A stretch of DNA of 64,000 nucleotides from positions 626,746 to 690,745 of the forward strand of contig CBDCIS010000003.1 of assembly GCA_965217565.1 (NCBI GenBank), written 5' to 3'. The position numbers and the translations under genes were made by a program. Positions 51,077-58,777 of this stretch are shown piece after piece (within the stretch, counting starts at the first letter, position 1; each line of letters starts with the position of its first letter). Below the pieces are notes generated by a model, which had not been told where the DNA came from, did not search any database, and worked only from the letters and a program-made list of their open reading frames with translations. This stretch comes from CBDCIS01 sp965217565 (GTDB taxonomy: Bacteria > Chloroflexota > Dehalococcoidia > Lucifugimonadales > CATOSD01).

Positions 51077-51499
51077 ATGTTCATAGACACCAACGTACTG
51101 GTGAATGCCCGCATCCCCGGCGCACCGGACCATGACGCGGCCAGGGCCAGCCTGGAACGTGCGTTTCGAGACCCCGAAGCGCTGAGGATCAGCCGTCAGG
51201 TGATACGCGAGTACCTGGCCGTGGTCACTCGCCCGCAGACCTGGCCTGTGGCCATCACGCGCGAGGAAGCCCTTGATGACGTGAGCAGGCTGAATGGCAG
51301 CTTCGAGATACTTGAGGACGGCCCCGTGGTGACCGAGTTGCTGGTGACGCTGTGCCGGGAGGTTCCCACAGGGGGCCGACAGATTCACGACGCCAACATA
51401 GTGGCGACCATGCTCGCCCGTGGAGAGCGCAGACTGCTCACGTTCAACGCCTCAGACTTTCGGCGTTACGGCGACCGCATAGAGTTGGTGGACGGTTGA
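51077..51499 (+). CDS. PIN-domain (VapC-like) ribonuclease toxin
   Basis: 140 residues. PIN-domain acidic residues are all visible: Asp4 in MFIDTNVLV, Glu in REYLAVVTRPQTWP (about 45), Asp in GGRQIHDANIVATML (about 104) and the last in LLTFNASDFRRYGDRIELV (about 125). These coordinate Mg/Mn in VapC-type RNases that cut tRNA or rRNA. The gene begins 7 nt after the DUF7662-like gene, forming an apparent two-gene module inside the mobile element. Confidence 0.88.
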   Translation: MFIDTNVLVNARIPGAPDHDAARASLERAFRDPEALRISRQVIREYLAVVTRPQTWPVAITREEALDDVSRLNGSFEILEDGPVVTELLVTLCREVPTGGRQIHDANIVATMLARGERRLLTFNASDFRRYGDRIELVDG

Positions 51500-51522
51500 T
51501 TCAACATTTGGAGAAGGGATTT

Positions 51523-51827
51523 GTGAACGGTGACATGAGCACAAATGTGGTCTTTCATCTTCGCTTGGAGAAGACCTATTACGAGCAAGGGTTTTTCAAC
51601 GTCCCCCGTGATTTCGACCACTTCGTAAGGAGCGATGATGGCCCCATCTCTCTCCAACTTGGCGACGGCTGGTCCATGGAGGGTCGCGTGAACAGGAGAG
51701 CGCAGAGGAATGGCACGGCCCGGGTCATGGCGGCTCACATCTGCGTGACTGGTTCCAGCAAAACTACACAAAGGGCGATACGGTGCCGGTCACGTTTGTC
51801 ACACCTAGCCTGCTAACCATCGGATAG
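51523..51827 (+). pseudogene. Small protein gene of unknown family with a one-base deletion
   Basis: A GTG at 51523 (GGAGAAGGG upstream; ATG 51535 also possible) starts a frame encoding MSTNVVFHLRLEKTYYEQGF then FNVPRDFDHFVRSDDGPISL and LQLGDGWSMEGRVNRRAQRN GTARVM, a compact beta-rich sequence. At about 51727 (ATGGCGGC, where ATGGGCGGC is expected) the frame is lost; one base more gives GGSHLRDWFQQNYTKGDTVP-VTFVTPSLLTIG and a TAG at 51825-51827. The restored protein of about 101 residues resembles small pseudobarrel domains associated with nucleases, but I cannot name the family. The unshifted frame ends at 51816. Confidence 0.55.
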
Positions 51828-51891
51828 CAGGAGTGGTCGTCAACCAGCCCGCTGCAACGCACCGAACTAGAATAGCGAACAGGAGGACAGC

Positions 51892-53499
51892 ATGAAGGAG
51901 AAGCACTTACAGCCACTAACACCGGCGGCACTCTACGCCAGGGTGTCCAGCGACCGCCAGGACGTGGACCTGTCCGTGTCCGCCCAGCTACGGGCGCTCA
52001 AGGAGTACGCGAAGGCCAACGACTACTCCGTGGCCCGCGAGTACGTGGACGAGGCCGAGAGCGGCCGCGTCGCCGACCGGCCCCAGTTCAGGGAGATGAT
52101 CGAGGAGGGCGGCAAGCCCAAGGCCCCCTTCGATGTCATTCTCGTATGGAAATTCAGTCGCTTCACCAGGAAGCGCGAGCACGCCGTGGCCTTCAAGTCC
52201 CAGCTGCGGCGCAAGGGCATCCGCGTGGTGTCCATCACCGAGCAGGCCGAGGACAACGCCACCGGCAGGTTGCTTGAGGGAATCATCGAGAGCGTGGACG
52301 AATATTACAGCGAAAATCTTGCCCAGGAGGTCGTCCGTGGGATGAGGGAAGCCGCTTCGAGAGGCTTCTTCCTAGGCTCGAACGCCCCCTTCGGCTACAG
52401 GAAGATCAAGGTCAGCGACGGGGCAAAGGAGCGCCCCACCCTTGAGGTTGACCCGGCCACCGCCCCGGTGGTGAGGGAGCTATTCGAGAAGTCCCTGCGG
52501 GGCAGCGGCCTCAAGGAGCTGTGCAAGGAGATGAACGACCGGGGCATCACCAACCGGGGCAAGCGCTGGTACAAGGGAACGCTCCACTACGTGCTGAGAA
52601 ACGAGGCGTACACGGGAACCGCCGTCTGGGGGAAAGCCAGCAAGGGCCAGGAAGCCGCCGACCCTGTGCGTGTTGAGGGAGCGTGGCCCGCCCTGGTGTC
52701 GAGGGAGCTGTTCGAAGACGTGCAGCAGGCGATGAGTGACCGCGCCCCGAAGGTGCAGAGGCCCGGTAGAGTGGGGAGCAAGTTCCTGCTGAGCGGACTG
52801 CTCAAGTGCGGGGTGTGCGGCAGGCCCTACTCGGCCCAGGGAGCCAAGAGCGGCCAGTTCGCCTACTACATCTGCGGCACCCTGTTCAGGGAGGGAGCGG
52901 GGACGTGCAGCGCCCGCTACCTGAACGCACCGAAGCTGGAGACGTTCGTGGTGGAGAAGATCAGGGAGCGGATTCTGAACGAGGAGACCATCGTGGCGCT
53001 GGTGCAGCTGGTGGCCGAGGAGATAGACGCGATGGCCGGGGAGCTGTCCGGCAGGCTGGAGGTCGTCGAGGCGGAGCTAGGTGACGTGAGGAAGCGCCTT
53101 GAGAAGCTCTACGAGGCCATTGAGACGAGCGAGCTGACCCTGGAGGTCCTATCGCCCCGCATCATGCCTCTGAGGCACCGCGAGGAGCAGCTGGAGGCTG
53201 CGAGAGAGGACGCCGAGACCCAGCTTGAGCAGCGCAGGGTGGAGCTTCCGAACACCGAGGAGATAGCCCAGTACGCTGCGGACTTCCGGAACTTCCTGAA
53301 GGACGGGACGATCCCGGAGCGCAAGGCGCTCATCCGCAACTTCGTGGAGGGCATCGAGGTGATGGGAGACGAGGCTACGCTGACGTACACGGTCCCCATG
53401 CCGAGCGACGGGGTGATGTCGGAATCGGCGTCGGTTCTTGATTTCGTCAAGTCCAGCCCGCCTAAGAAGGCTCGAACTGGCTCTTACGGTCACAACTGA
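51892..53499 (+). CDS. Large serine recombinase (site-specific integrase/resolvase)
   Basis: 535 residues, ATG 51892 with AGGAGGA. The catalytic resolvase domain begins AALYARVSSDRQDVDLSVSA (nucleophile Ser19) and includes LVWKFSRFTRKREHAVAFKS and the Arg-rich GIRVVSITEQAEDNATGRLL. A recombinase domain (PFGYRKIKVSDGAKERPTLE, VDPATAPVVRELFEKSL) precedes a zinc ribbon (CGVCGRPYSAQGAKSGQFAY with CGT..GAGTC) and a long coiled-coil C-terminus. Large serine recombinases integrate and excise phages, ICEs and islands by double-strand exchange at a 2-bp core. Placed at the right end of the element, as expected for its integrase. Confidence 0.93.
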   Translation: MKEKHLQPLTPAALYARVSSDRQDVDLSVSAQLRALKEYAKANDYSVAREYVDEAESGRVADRPQFREMIEEGGKPKAPFDVILVWKFSRFTRKREHAVAFKSQLRRKGIRVVSITEQAEDNATGRLLEGIIESVDEYYSENLAQEVVRGMREAASRGFFLGSNAPFGYRKIKVSDGAKERPTLEVDPATAPVVRELFEKSLRGSGLKELCKEMNDRGITNRGKRWYKGTLHYVLRNEAYTGTAVWGKASKGQEAADPVRVEGAWPALVSRELFEDVQQAMSDRAPKVQRPGRVGSKFLLSGLLKCGVCGRPYSAQGAKSGQFAYYICGTLFREGAGTCSARYLNAPKLETFVVEKIRERILNEETIVALVQLVAEEIDAMAGELSGRLEVVEAELGDVRKRLEKLYEAIETSELTLEVLSPRIMPLRHREEQLEAAREDAETQLEQRRVELPNTEEIAQYAADFRNFLKDGTIPERKALIRNFVEGIEVMGDEATLTYTVPMPSDGVMSESASVLDFVKSSPPKKARTGSYGHN

Positions 53500-53523
53500 G
53501 CTCCCCATGGTATAGCCCTGAAG

Positions 53524-53951
53524 TTAGGCCTCTGAAGTCTTCGCCGACACCATATTCTTGACCCTGCTTACCTGTTGACTTGCTGGAAGTGCCAGTATTC
53601 CTCGGAGCGCGCGGATTCCCAGTCTGCTGGCTCCCATAGCACGGGTGAGCACCATGTCCTGAGCTTCTGGGGCTAACCGGAGCAGACTCATGACCTGGTA
53701 ACATGCGCCCTCGAGACTCCAACCTCGCGAGCAAGGTGTGCTTTTGAGCTTACCTGCCCGTCTTTGATTCGCCGATGCCAGTCCAGGGCCAAGGCTACTG
53801 GGTTGCGATGCTGGCGTCTGCTTGATTCTGCTGCGGCCTTGTGAGAAGCTGATGGTAGTATTTCAAACCTAGCCCAGACGTCGGTTCCCAATACTGGACG
53901 TGTTGGGGAGCCAGGGTTCTTGGTTTCGATTAGCCATCGTCGTGAACGCAA
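53524..53951 (-). pseudogene. HTH protein gene with a one-base frameshift, next to the recombinase
   Basis: Reading on the minus strand, RNPVALALDWHRRIKDGQVS and SKAHLAREVGVSRAHVT is a clear helix-turn-helix of the kind often encoded beside recombinases (AELARxxGVSRARVTQ). The frame then stops at TGA (53690-53688), but one base earlier the sequence continues QVMSLLRLAPEAQDMVLTRA then MGASRLGIRALRGILALPAS to a TAA at 53526-53524, restoring the family's usual MNLLxLAPE continuation. One base is therefore missing in GTTACCAGG near 53697-53701. The 5' limit is uncertain; the frame opens with a TTG at 53951. It abuts the HigA gene, whose stop is at 53952. Confidence 0.65.
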
Positions 53952-54275
53952 CTACTCGCCATAGTCGGCCACCCGCGCGGCATTCCCGGGCCGCACTCGC
54001 TCCGTGATGTCTTCGCCCGACTTGATCTCCGCCACTCGCAGTTTGTAGATCTTTTGGAGGTTCACCCAGAGTTGGGGCGTCGTGTTGAGATAGCGCGACA
54101 GGCGCAGAGCCGTGTCAGCGGTGATTCCGCGCTGTCCCCTCAGGATCGCGGTTATTCGGTTGGTGGGGGCGGCCAATGCGATAGCCATCACGTTGGCCGA
54201 CATGCCGAGCTCTTGCAGTTCCTCGCCCAGAATCTCGTCCGGATGCGCTGGCCTCATGCCGTTTCTAAAGTTCAT
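53952..54275 (-). CDS. higA: HigA-family antitoxin (XRE-type HTH)
   Basis: 107 residues, ATG 54275 with GAGGAG. MRPAHPDEILGEELQELGMS at the N-terminus, the helix-turn-helix ANVMAIALAAPTNRITAILR then GQRGITADTALRLSRYLNTT, and PQLWVNLQKIYKLRVAEIK are diagnostic of the HigA/VapI addiction-module antidote family. It normally neutralises the ribosome-dependent mRNase HigB and represses its operon. The higB that should precede it is present only as wreckage (54287-54465), so this antitoxin is an orphan here and could still act as a repressor or anti-addiction factor. Confidence 0.9.
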   Translation of the reverse strand: MNFRNGMRPAHPDEILGEELQELGMSANVMAIALAAPTNRITAILRGQRGITADTALRLSRYLNTTPQLWVNLQKIYKLRVAEIKSGEDITERVRPGNAARVADYGE

Positions 54276-54286
54276 TTGCTAACTCC

Positions 54287-54465
54287 TCAAGAGTAATAGT
54301 CCACGATCTACATGTCGTAGGGGCGGTCGTCTCCCCATCGGAAGCATATGCCCCACTGGCGATTACCCCGTATGCTGTACTGGCTAGCCTGCCAATTCAC
54401 TAATTTCATCTTATGCGGTTGCAAACGAGTTTATTCCATAGGCGTTCCGCATCGAGCAACTCCTG
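54287..54465 (-). pseudogene. higB: Degenerate HigB toxin gene
   Basis: Directly upstream of higA, minus strand. The 3' part reads QYSIRGNRQWGICFRWGDDR then PYDM-stop-IVDYYS-stop, the unmistakable HigB ending (QYSIRINxQWRICFRW...YDVEIVDYH) broken by a TAG at 54310-54308 where GAG/Glu is expected; the natural stop is at 54289-54287, just before the higA ribosome site. Farther upstream a different frame gives LDAERLWNKL, like the HigB N-terminus, but the central 40 or so residues are missing. So the toxin has lost its core and gained a nonsense codon. Confidence 0.7.
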
Positions 54466-54499
54466 GCTGGCCGGGCGTCCCCGCTCTTGCGGACTTGAC

Positions 54500-54520
54500 G
54501 TGTTTTGTGTTACAAAACAC
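54500..54520 (+). promoter_or_regulatory. 21-bp perfect dyad upstream of the branched-chain amino-acid transporter operon
   Basis: GTGTTTTGT-GTT-ACAAAACAC, a 9-3-9 palindrome without mismatch, 40 bp before the ATG at 54560. TTGACG (54495-54500) overlaps its left end and could be a -35, but no good -10 is correctly spaced. Length and symmetry suit a dimeric repressor (TetR, LacI or GntR type). Confidence 0.55.
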
Positions 54521-54559
54521 CATGAAAGTTATGGTAGTTAGCCTTCGGAGGAGGTGGTC

Positions 54560-56185
54560 ATGCGGCTTGATTCCTACAGATTGACGACCCTAATGCTTTC
54601 GCTGGCGCTCCTGCTAACGCTGGCGTTAGCCTGCTCGGACGACAGGCCTGAGCCGACGGCCGCGCCGGCGGGCCCTTCCACCGCTGAAATCGCAGCAGTG
54701 GTTCAGCAGGCCCTCCAAGCACAGCCGCAAGGCGCGTCCGCTGAGGATGTGGCGGCCACGGTGCAGGCGGCTCTGGACGCGAGGCCCGGAGTGACCGAGG
54801 CGCAGGTGGCCGACGCCATTGCGCGGACTCTGAGGGCGCAGACCCCGGGACTCACTGAGGCGCAGGTGGCCGACGCCATTGCCAAGGCGCTCGCTGAGCG
54901 GCCCGGAGTGACCGAGGCGCAGGTGGCCGAGGCGATTGTGCGGACTCTGAGGGCGCAGACCCCGGGACTCACTGAGGCGCAGGTGGCCGACGCCATCGCC
55001 AAGGCGCTCGCTGAGCGGCCCGGAGTGACCCAAGAGGACGTTCAGGCTGCAGTCGCGTCGGCCTTGTCCGACGCGATGGCAACGGCTGTTCCGCCACAGG
55101 TTCCCTTCAGAATAGGCGTGATGGAATCCGTAACGGGCCCGGGCGAGACCTATGGCAGAGTCGCGGTCCAGGCCAAGCAGATGGCCACGGCCGAGATCAA
55201 CGCCGCCGGCGGCATCAACGGGCGAATGCTTGAGCTGATAGTCGAAGACGAGAAATGCAACGCTCAGGACTCGATTGTCGCCTACAACAAGCTGACCGAC
55301 GTGGACGGCGTGAAGATAATCCTCGGCACCTCCTGCAGCGGCGCGATGCTGGGAGCCGCCCCCCTAGCCGAGGCGGACGGCGTGATCCTGTTCTCTGGGC
55401 TGGCGACTAATCCCGACATCGCCAACGCGGGCGACTACATCTTCCGCACGTCGATGAACGACGCCCAGCTGGGTATCGATACCGGCAACGAACTCTGGGC
55501 GGACGGAATCCGCAAGCTCGCCACGATAACCGAGGCAACCGACTACGCCGAGGGCGTAAGGCGCACCACCGTCGCGCAGTTCGAGAAGCTTGGCGGCGAA
55601 GTCGTGGGCGAAGAACGCTACGCCTCCGACGTTACCGACTTCAGAAGCCAGTTGACGAAGCTGCTCGGCGCGAATCCCGACGCCATTCATGTCGCCGCAC
55701 AGTCCGAGTTCGCTGGCGGCACCATTGTCAAGCAGGTGCGCGAGTTGGGCTACGAAGGTGGGCTGTACTCCGAAGTCGTTCCCGTGGGCGCGACGGCCCT
55801 GGAGATAGCCGGCGAGGCCGCTACCGGCGTGAAGGCCGTTACGGCGGACCTGGACCCGAACAATGACAAGGCCAAGGATGTGCTTGCCAATTTCAGGGAG
55901 AGTTACGGCTACGTCACGCTCGCCTGGTACCTGGGTTCGGCCTACGACGACGTGTACATCGCCGCCGAGTGTCTCAAGAGGACCAACGACGATCAGGACG
56001 CGGACGGCTTCAGGGACTGCATGTACGACATCACATGGAGCGGGAGCATCGGGGAAAACTACAGCTTCGACGAGAAGGGCGAGGTGGTTGGTCTTTCCAA
56101 CGTGGTCGTGGAGGTTCTGCCGATGGCGGAGAGGACCGAGGACAACCAGGGTTACAAGGTCTTGGGCGGCGCTCCGACCAAGTAA
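54560..56185 (+). CDS. livK: Branched-chain amino-acid ABC transporter substrate-binding lipoprotein with tandem-repeat linker
   Basis: 541 residues from ATG 54560 (GGAGGAGG 5 nt upstream; the earlier GTG overlaps the ribosome site). Lipobox LALACSDD near residue 24. Between the anchor and the binding domain lies a helical linker of about 150 residues with two exact-register 39-residue repeats (75-113, 114-152) of the form RPGVTEAQVADAIARTLRAQ then TPGLTEAQVADAIAKALAE. From about residue 180 the type I periplasmic-binding (LivK-like, Peripla_BP_6) domain: FRIGVMESVTGPGETYGRVA, AEINAAGGINGRMLELIVED and VIAYNKL-like hinge segments. Begins the K-H-M-G-F operon. Binds amino acids, amides or urea outside the membrane; ligand unknown. 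Confidence 0.9.
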   Translation: MRLDSYRLTTLMLSLALLLTLALACSDDRPEPTAAPAGPSTAEIAAVVQQALQAQPQGASAEDVAATVQAALDARPGVTEAQVADAIARTLRAQTPGLTEAQVADAIAKALAERPGVTEAQVAEAIVRTLRAQTPGLTEAQVADAIAKALAERPGVTQEDVQAAVASALSDAMATAVPPQVPFRIGVMESVTGPGETYGRVAVQAKQMATAEINAAGGINGRMLELIVEDEKCNAQDSIVAYNKLTDVDGVKIILGTSCSGAMLGAAPLAEADGVILFSGLATNPDIANAGDYIFRTSMNDAQLGIDTGNELWADGIRKLATITEATDYAEGVRRTTVAQFEKLGGEVVGEERYASDVTDFRSQLTKLLGANPDAIHVAAQSEFAGGTIVKQVRELGYEGGLYSEVVPVGATALEIAGEAATGVKAVTADLDPNNDKAKDVLANFRESYGYVTLAWYLGSAYDDVYIAAECLKRTNDDQDADGFRDCMYDITWSGSIGENYSFDEKGEVVGLSNVVVEVLPMAERTEDNQGYKVLGGAPTK

Positions 56186-56245
56186 AAGGCCGTCTCAAAA
56201 CCGGCGGGCGTGGTTGGTGGTAGCTGGTGTCGCCCCCCCTCCTAA

Positions 56246-56266
56246 CTTTCCCCCAATGGGGGAAAG
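56246..56266 (+). promoter_or_regulatory. Perfect hairpin between livK and livH
   Basis: CTTTCCCCC-AAT-GGGGGAAAG, 9-bp stem, 3-nt loop, in the 152-bp gap after the substrate-binding gene; a second weaker one (TTTCCCCACAGGGGAGGG) follows. No T-tract, so more likely a 3'-end stabilising or partial-termination hairpin that lets livK be expressed above the membrane subunits. Similar C/G-rich text occurs near 14896-14920. Confidence 0.5.
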
Positions 56267-56337
56267 GACTTTCTCGCTTTCCCCACAGGGGAGGGACTGG
56301 CTTGCTCCACTGAGTGAAGCGCATATCGGGGGTCTGA

Positions 56338-57717
56338 TTGCTTAGACTCAGCAACCTTCAACAGCGGCTGCCCGTGGGCTTGCGGCTTTCGGGCGCCAAT
56401 CTCCTAGCGGCCGTTCTAGCCATAGCGATCGCGGCCTACATCTCCTGGAAGGTTGGCGAGTCTCCCAGCCAGGCCCTTCAATTCGCCTTCAACGGCCTGT
56501 CAGTCGGGGCTGTGTACGCGCTGCTGGCGATGGGTTTCACCGTCGTTTATAGCACCGTCTGGTTCTTCGACCTGTACTATGGCGCAGCCGCCGCCATCGG
56601 AGCCTACGGCGTCCTCTATTTGAGGTCTCAACAGGCGTCGTCCAGCTTCTACGACCCGAGCAACCTCTACGTGAACATCGTCTTTGCCGCGCTCATCGCC
56701 GGCGTCCTGGCGTGGGCGCTGCACGCGGGTCTATACGCCCGTTTGCGCTCTCGCTTCAGCCCGCCCGCGCTGCTCATCGGCGGGGGCATCGCAACCGTGG
56801 GCGTCGGCGTTTACGTGGGGGGCCTGCTCGCCAATCCCGACGAACTTCACCTGCTGCTCAGCCCCGCAATCGGGATGTTGACGGCGGTAGTTGCGGGCTG
56901 GGCGTTCTATCGGGGCTATCGCAGAGCGTGGCCCAACGCCGCCCTCGCGCCTTTGTTCGTACTCGTCGTGTTGGCGGCGGCGTTGGGAGCATACTCCGGA
57001 GTGCTCGTTGCCAACGCGCCCGAGGCCAATCTCTACCTGAGTTGGGGGGTGTCTTGCCTGCTTGCCGGCGCGGTCGCGGTTGCGCTGTATCGGGGGCTGT
57101 ACGTATATATGCGAGAGAGGGCGAGATCACCGCTCATCATGCTGGTCGCGTCGCTCGGCATCCTGCTGGCTATCACCGCGCTCATAACCATCGTGTTCGA
57201 GAGCGCGCCGCGTCCTCTTCCGACGGCGTTCGGCAGCGCCCCTTGGACTATTGGCGGGGCCAACATCAAGGGTTTCAACCTCTTCACCGCTGGCGTGGCC
57301 GTCGTCGTATTCATCGGTCTGCTTCTGTTCCTCAAGATGACGGCGTTCGGCAAGGCGATACGCGCCATCGGCGACGACGAAGAGGTGTCGAAAGTGGTGG
57401 GGATAAACACCACGCTCGTCATTACAATCGTGTTCTTTATAGGCGCAGTGTTGGCGGCGTTGGCCGGACTTTTGAGCGGCCACGATACCGCCGTCCAGCC
57501 CAGGATGGGCCTGTTGCTGCTGCTGAAGGGCTGGATAGCGTCCGTGGTCGGGGGCATCGGGAATCTCTACGGCGCAATCCTCGGTGGGTTCGTGCTGGGA
57601 ATGGTGGAACAGTTCGGCATCTGGGACGTGGCTGGCGAGTGGAAGGACGGCATATCATTCATCCTGCTAATCCTATTCCTGTCGTTCTGGCCCAGGGGCC
57701 TGTTGCCCAGAAAGTAG
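56338..57717 (+). CDS. livH: Branched-chain amino-acid ABC transporter permease LivH, with internal insertion
   Basis: 459 residues, TTG start at 56338 after GGGGG. The LivH core is clear: FAFNGLSVGAVYALLAMGFT-VVYSTVWFFDLYYGAAAAIGAYG, later PLIMLVASLGILLAITALIT, FLKMTAFGKAIRAIGDDEEV, VVGINTTLVITIVFFIGAVL and the final KGWIASVVGGIGNLYGAILG-GFVLGMVEQFG. LivH proteins are about 290-310 residues; the excess is an N-terminal extension of about 40 and an insertion at about 130-235 with three additional hydrophobic stretches, of which ALHAGLYARLRSRFSPP and ALYRGLYVYMRERARSP look like a duplicated segment. Forms the membrane channel with LivM. Confidence 0.9.
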   Translation: MLRLSNLQQRLPVGLRLSGANLLAAVLAIAIAAYISWKVGESPSQALQFAFNGLSVGAVYALLAMGFTVVYSTVWFFDLYYGAAAAIGAYGVLYLRSQQASSSFYDPSNLYVNIVFAALIAGVLAWALHAGLYARLRSRFSPPALLIGGGIATVGVGVYVGGLLANPDELHLLLSPAIGMLTAVVAGWAFYRGYRRAWPNAALAPLFVLVVLAAALGAYSGVLVANAPEANLYLSWGVSCLLAGAVAVALYRGLYVYMRERARSPLIMLVASLGILLAITALITIVFESAPRPLPTAFGSAPWTIGGANIKGFNLFTAGVAVVVFIGLLLFLKMTAFGKAIRAIGDDEEVSKVVGINTTLVITIVFFIGAVLAALAGLLSGHDTAVQPRMGLLLLLKGWIASVVGGIGNLYGAILGGFVLGMVEQFGIWDVAGEWKDGISFILLILFLSFWPRGLLPRK

Positions 57718-57721
57718 CGCC

Positions 57722-58777
57722 ATGCCGACGATTTCACATATCATCAGCGAATCGGGGAGGTTGGCGCGCAATCCCGGCGAGATACTGAGGCTGGCCAAGG
57801 GCAACGTGGAAGTGTGGGCTAACCTCGTCATCATCACCTGGGCGGCGGCGTTCATGTTGTGGCAGGGCACGGGATTCGCCATAACCGTGGGCACCGTGTT
57901 CGCTATCTGGGCAATATTGGCAGTCAGCCTGAACCTCGTGGTGGGATTCACTGGGCTTTTGTCGGTGGGACACATCGGCTTCTTCGGCATTGGCGCGTAC
58001 GCGATGGCGATTCTCACCTCAAACCCCGCATACGAACAGCTTCGCACAGAGGCCATCCCCACCTTTGGGTGGCCCTTCTTCGCCGCGCTTCCCGTCTGCG
58101 TGGCGGTGACCGGCCTGGCGGCCATTGCGGTGGGGATCATATTCAACAGATTCAGGGACGACATCTTCGTCCTCGTGTCCTTTGGGTTCGCAATCATCGC
58201 CTTCAACGTCTTTCTGAACGGGCGTGGCCTCACTAGAGGCGCTTTCGGCATCCACGAAATAGCCAGGCCGGAGATAGGCGGCTGGCTATTCGATGGCGAG
58301 TTGGAGTTTCTGGGCCTCGCGTTAGTATTTCTCGCCCTCGTGGTGCTCATCTCCTGGTTCATCGTGACCTCGTCCTTTGGGCGAGTGCTCACCGCCATCC
58401 GCGAGGACGAGCAGGCTATCGAGGTATTCGGCTACCGCGCAACCCACTACAAGCTCGCCGTATGGGTCATCTCGGCCATGATGGCAGGACTCGCCGGAGG
58501 CCTGTTCAGCAGTTGGGCCAGCTTCATCGACCCCTTCTCCTTCATCCTGTTGGAGTCTATCCTACTGGTATCTATCGTTATCCTCGGCGGGCTGGCGACA
58601 ATCTGGGGTTCGCTACTTGGCGCGATGGCCTTCGTGCTACTGGAAGAGGGCATGCGCTTCCTGCCATTTCTGCCCACCGAGTACATCGGGCAGGCGCGGC
58701 AGGTCGTGCTGGGCATCCTGCTGGTGTTGCTGATGCTGTTCAGGCCTCAAGGCCTGGTTGGGAGATACAAGCTATGA
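57722..58777 (+). CDS. livM: Branched-chain amino-acid ABC transporter permease LivM
   Basis: 351 residues, ATG 57722, only 4 nt after livH. Conserved LivM regions: WAILAVSLNLVVGFTGLLSV-GHIGFFGIGAYAMAIL near the start, the helix FRDDIFVLVSFGFAIIAFNV, the cytoplasmic EAA-like loop FGRVLTAIREDEQAIEVFGY-RATHYKLAVWVISAMMAGLA and the end VILGGLATIWGSLLGAMAFV with RPQGLVGRYKL. Pairs with LivH. Overlaps livG by 4 nt (ATGA at 58774). Confidence 0.94.
   Translation: MPTISHIISESGRLARNPGEILRLAKGNVEVWANLVIITWAAAFMLWQGTGFAITVGTVFAIWAILAVSLNLVVGFTGLLSVGHIGFFGIGAYAMAILTSNPAYEQLRTEAIPTFGWPFFAALPVCVAVTGLAAIAVGIIFNRFRDDIFVLVSFGFAIIAFNVFLNGRGLTRGAFGIHEIARPEIGGWLFDGELEFLGLALVFLALVVLISWFIVTSSFGRVLTAIREDEQAIEVFGYRATHYKLAVWVISAMMAGLAGGLFSSWASFIDPFSFILLESILLVSIVILGGLATIWGSLLGAMAFVLLEEGMRFLPFLPTEYIGQARQVVLGILLVLLMLFRPQGLVGRYKL

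Larger units (their letters stand above)
46090..53499 (+). mobile_element. Putative integrative element with serine recombinase (borders approximate)
   Basis: A 7.4-kb block in which all genes are on the plus strand: replication-relaxation protein, two small HTH proteins, a DUF7662-like/PIN pair, a frameshifted small gene and a large serine recombinase at the right end, with long non-coding stretches sharing two families of short repeats found nowhere else in the window. It separates a truncated lipoprotein gene from a frameshifted HTH gene. The combination is typical of small integrative/mobilisable elements or satellite-like islands; no conjugation, capsid or portal genes are present. Exact ends and att sites are not determined. 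Confidence 0.6.

Noticed and set aside
56712..57788. Plus-strand frame of 358 codons overlapping livH and livM
   Set aside because: Arg/Gly-rich, out of frame with both recognised permeases; a compositional artefact.
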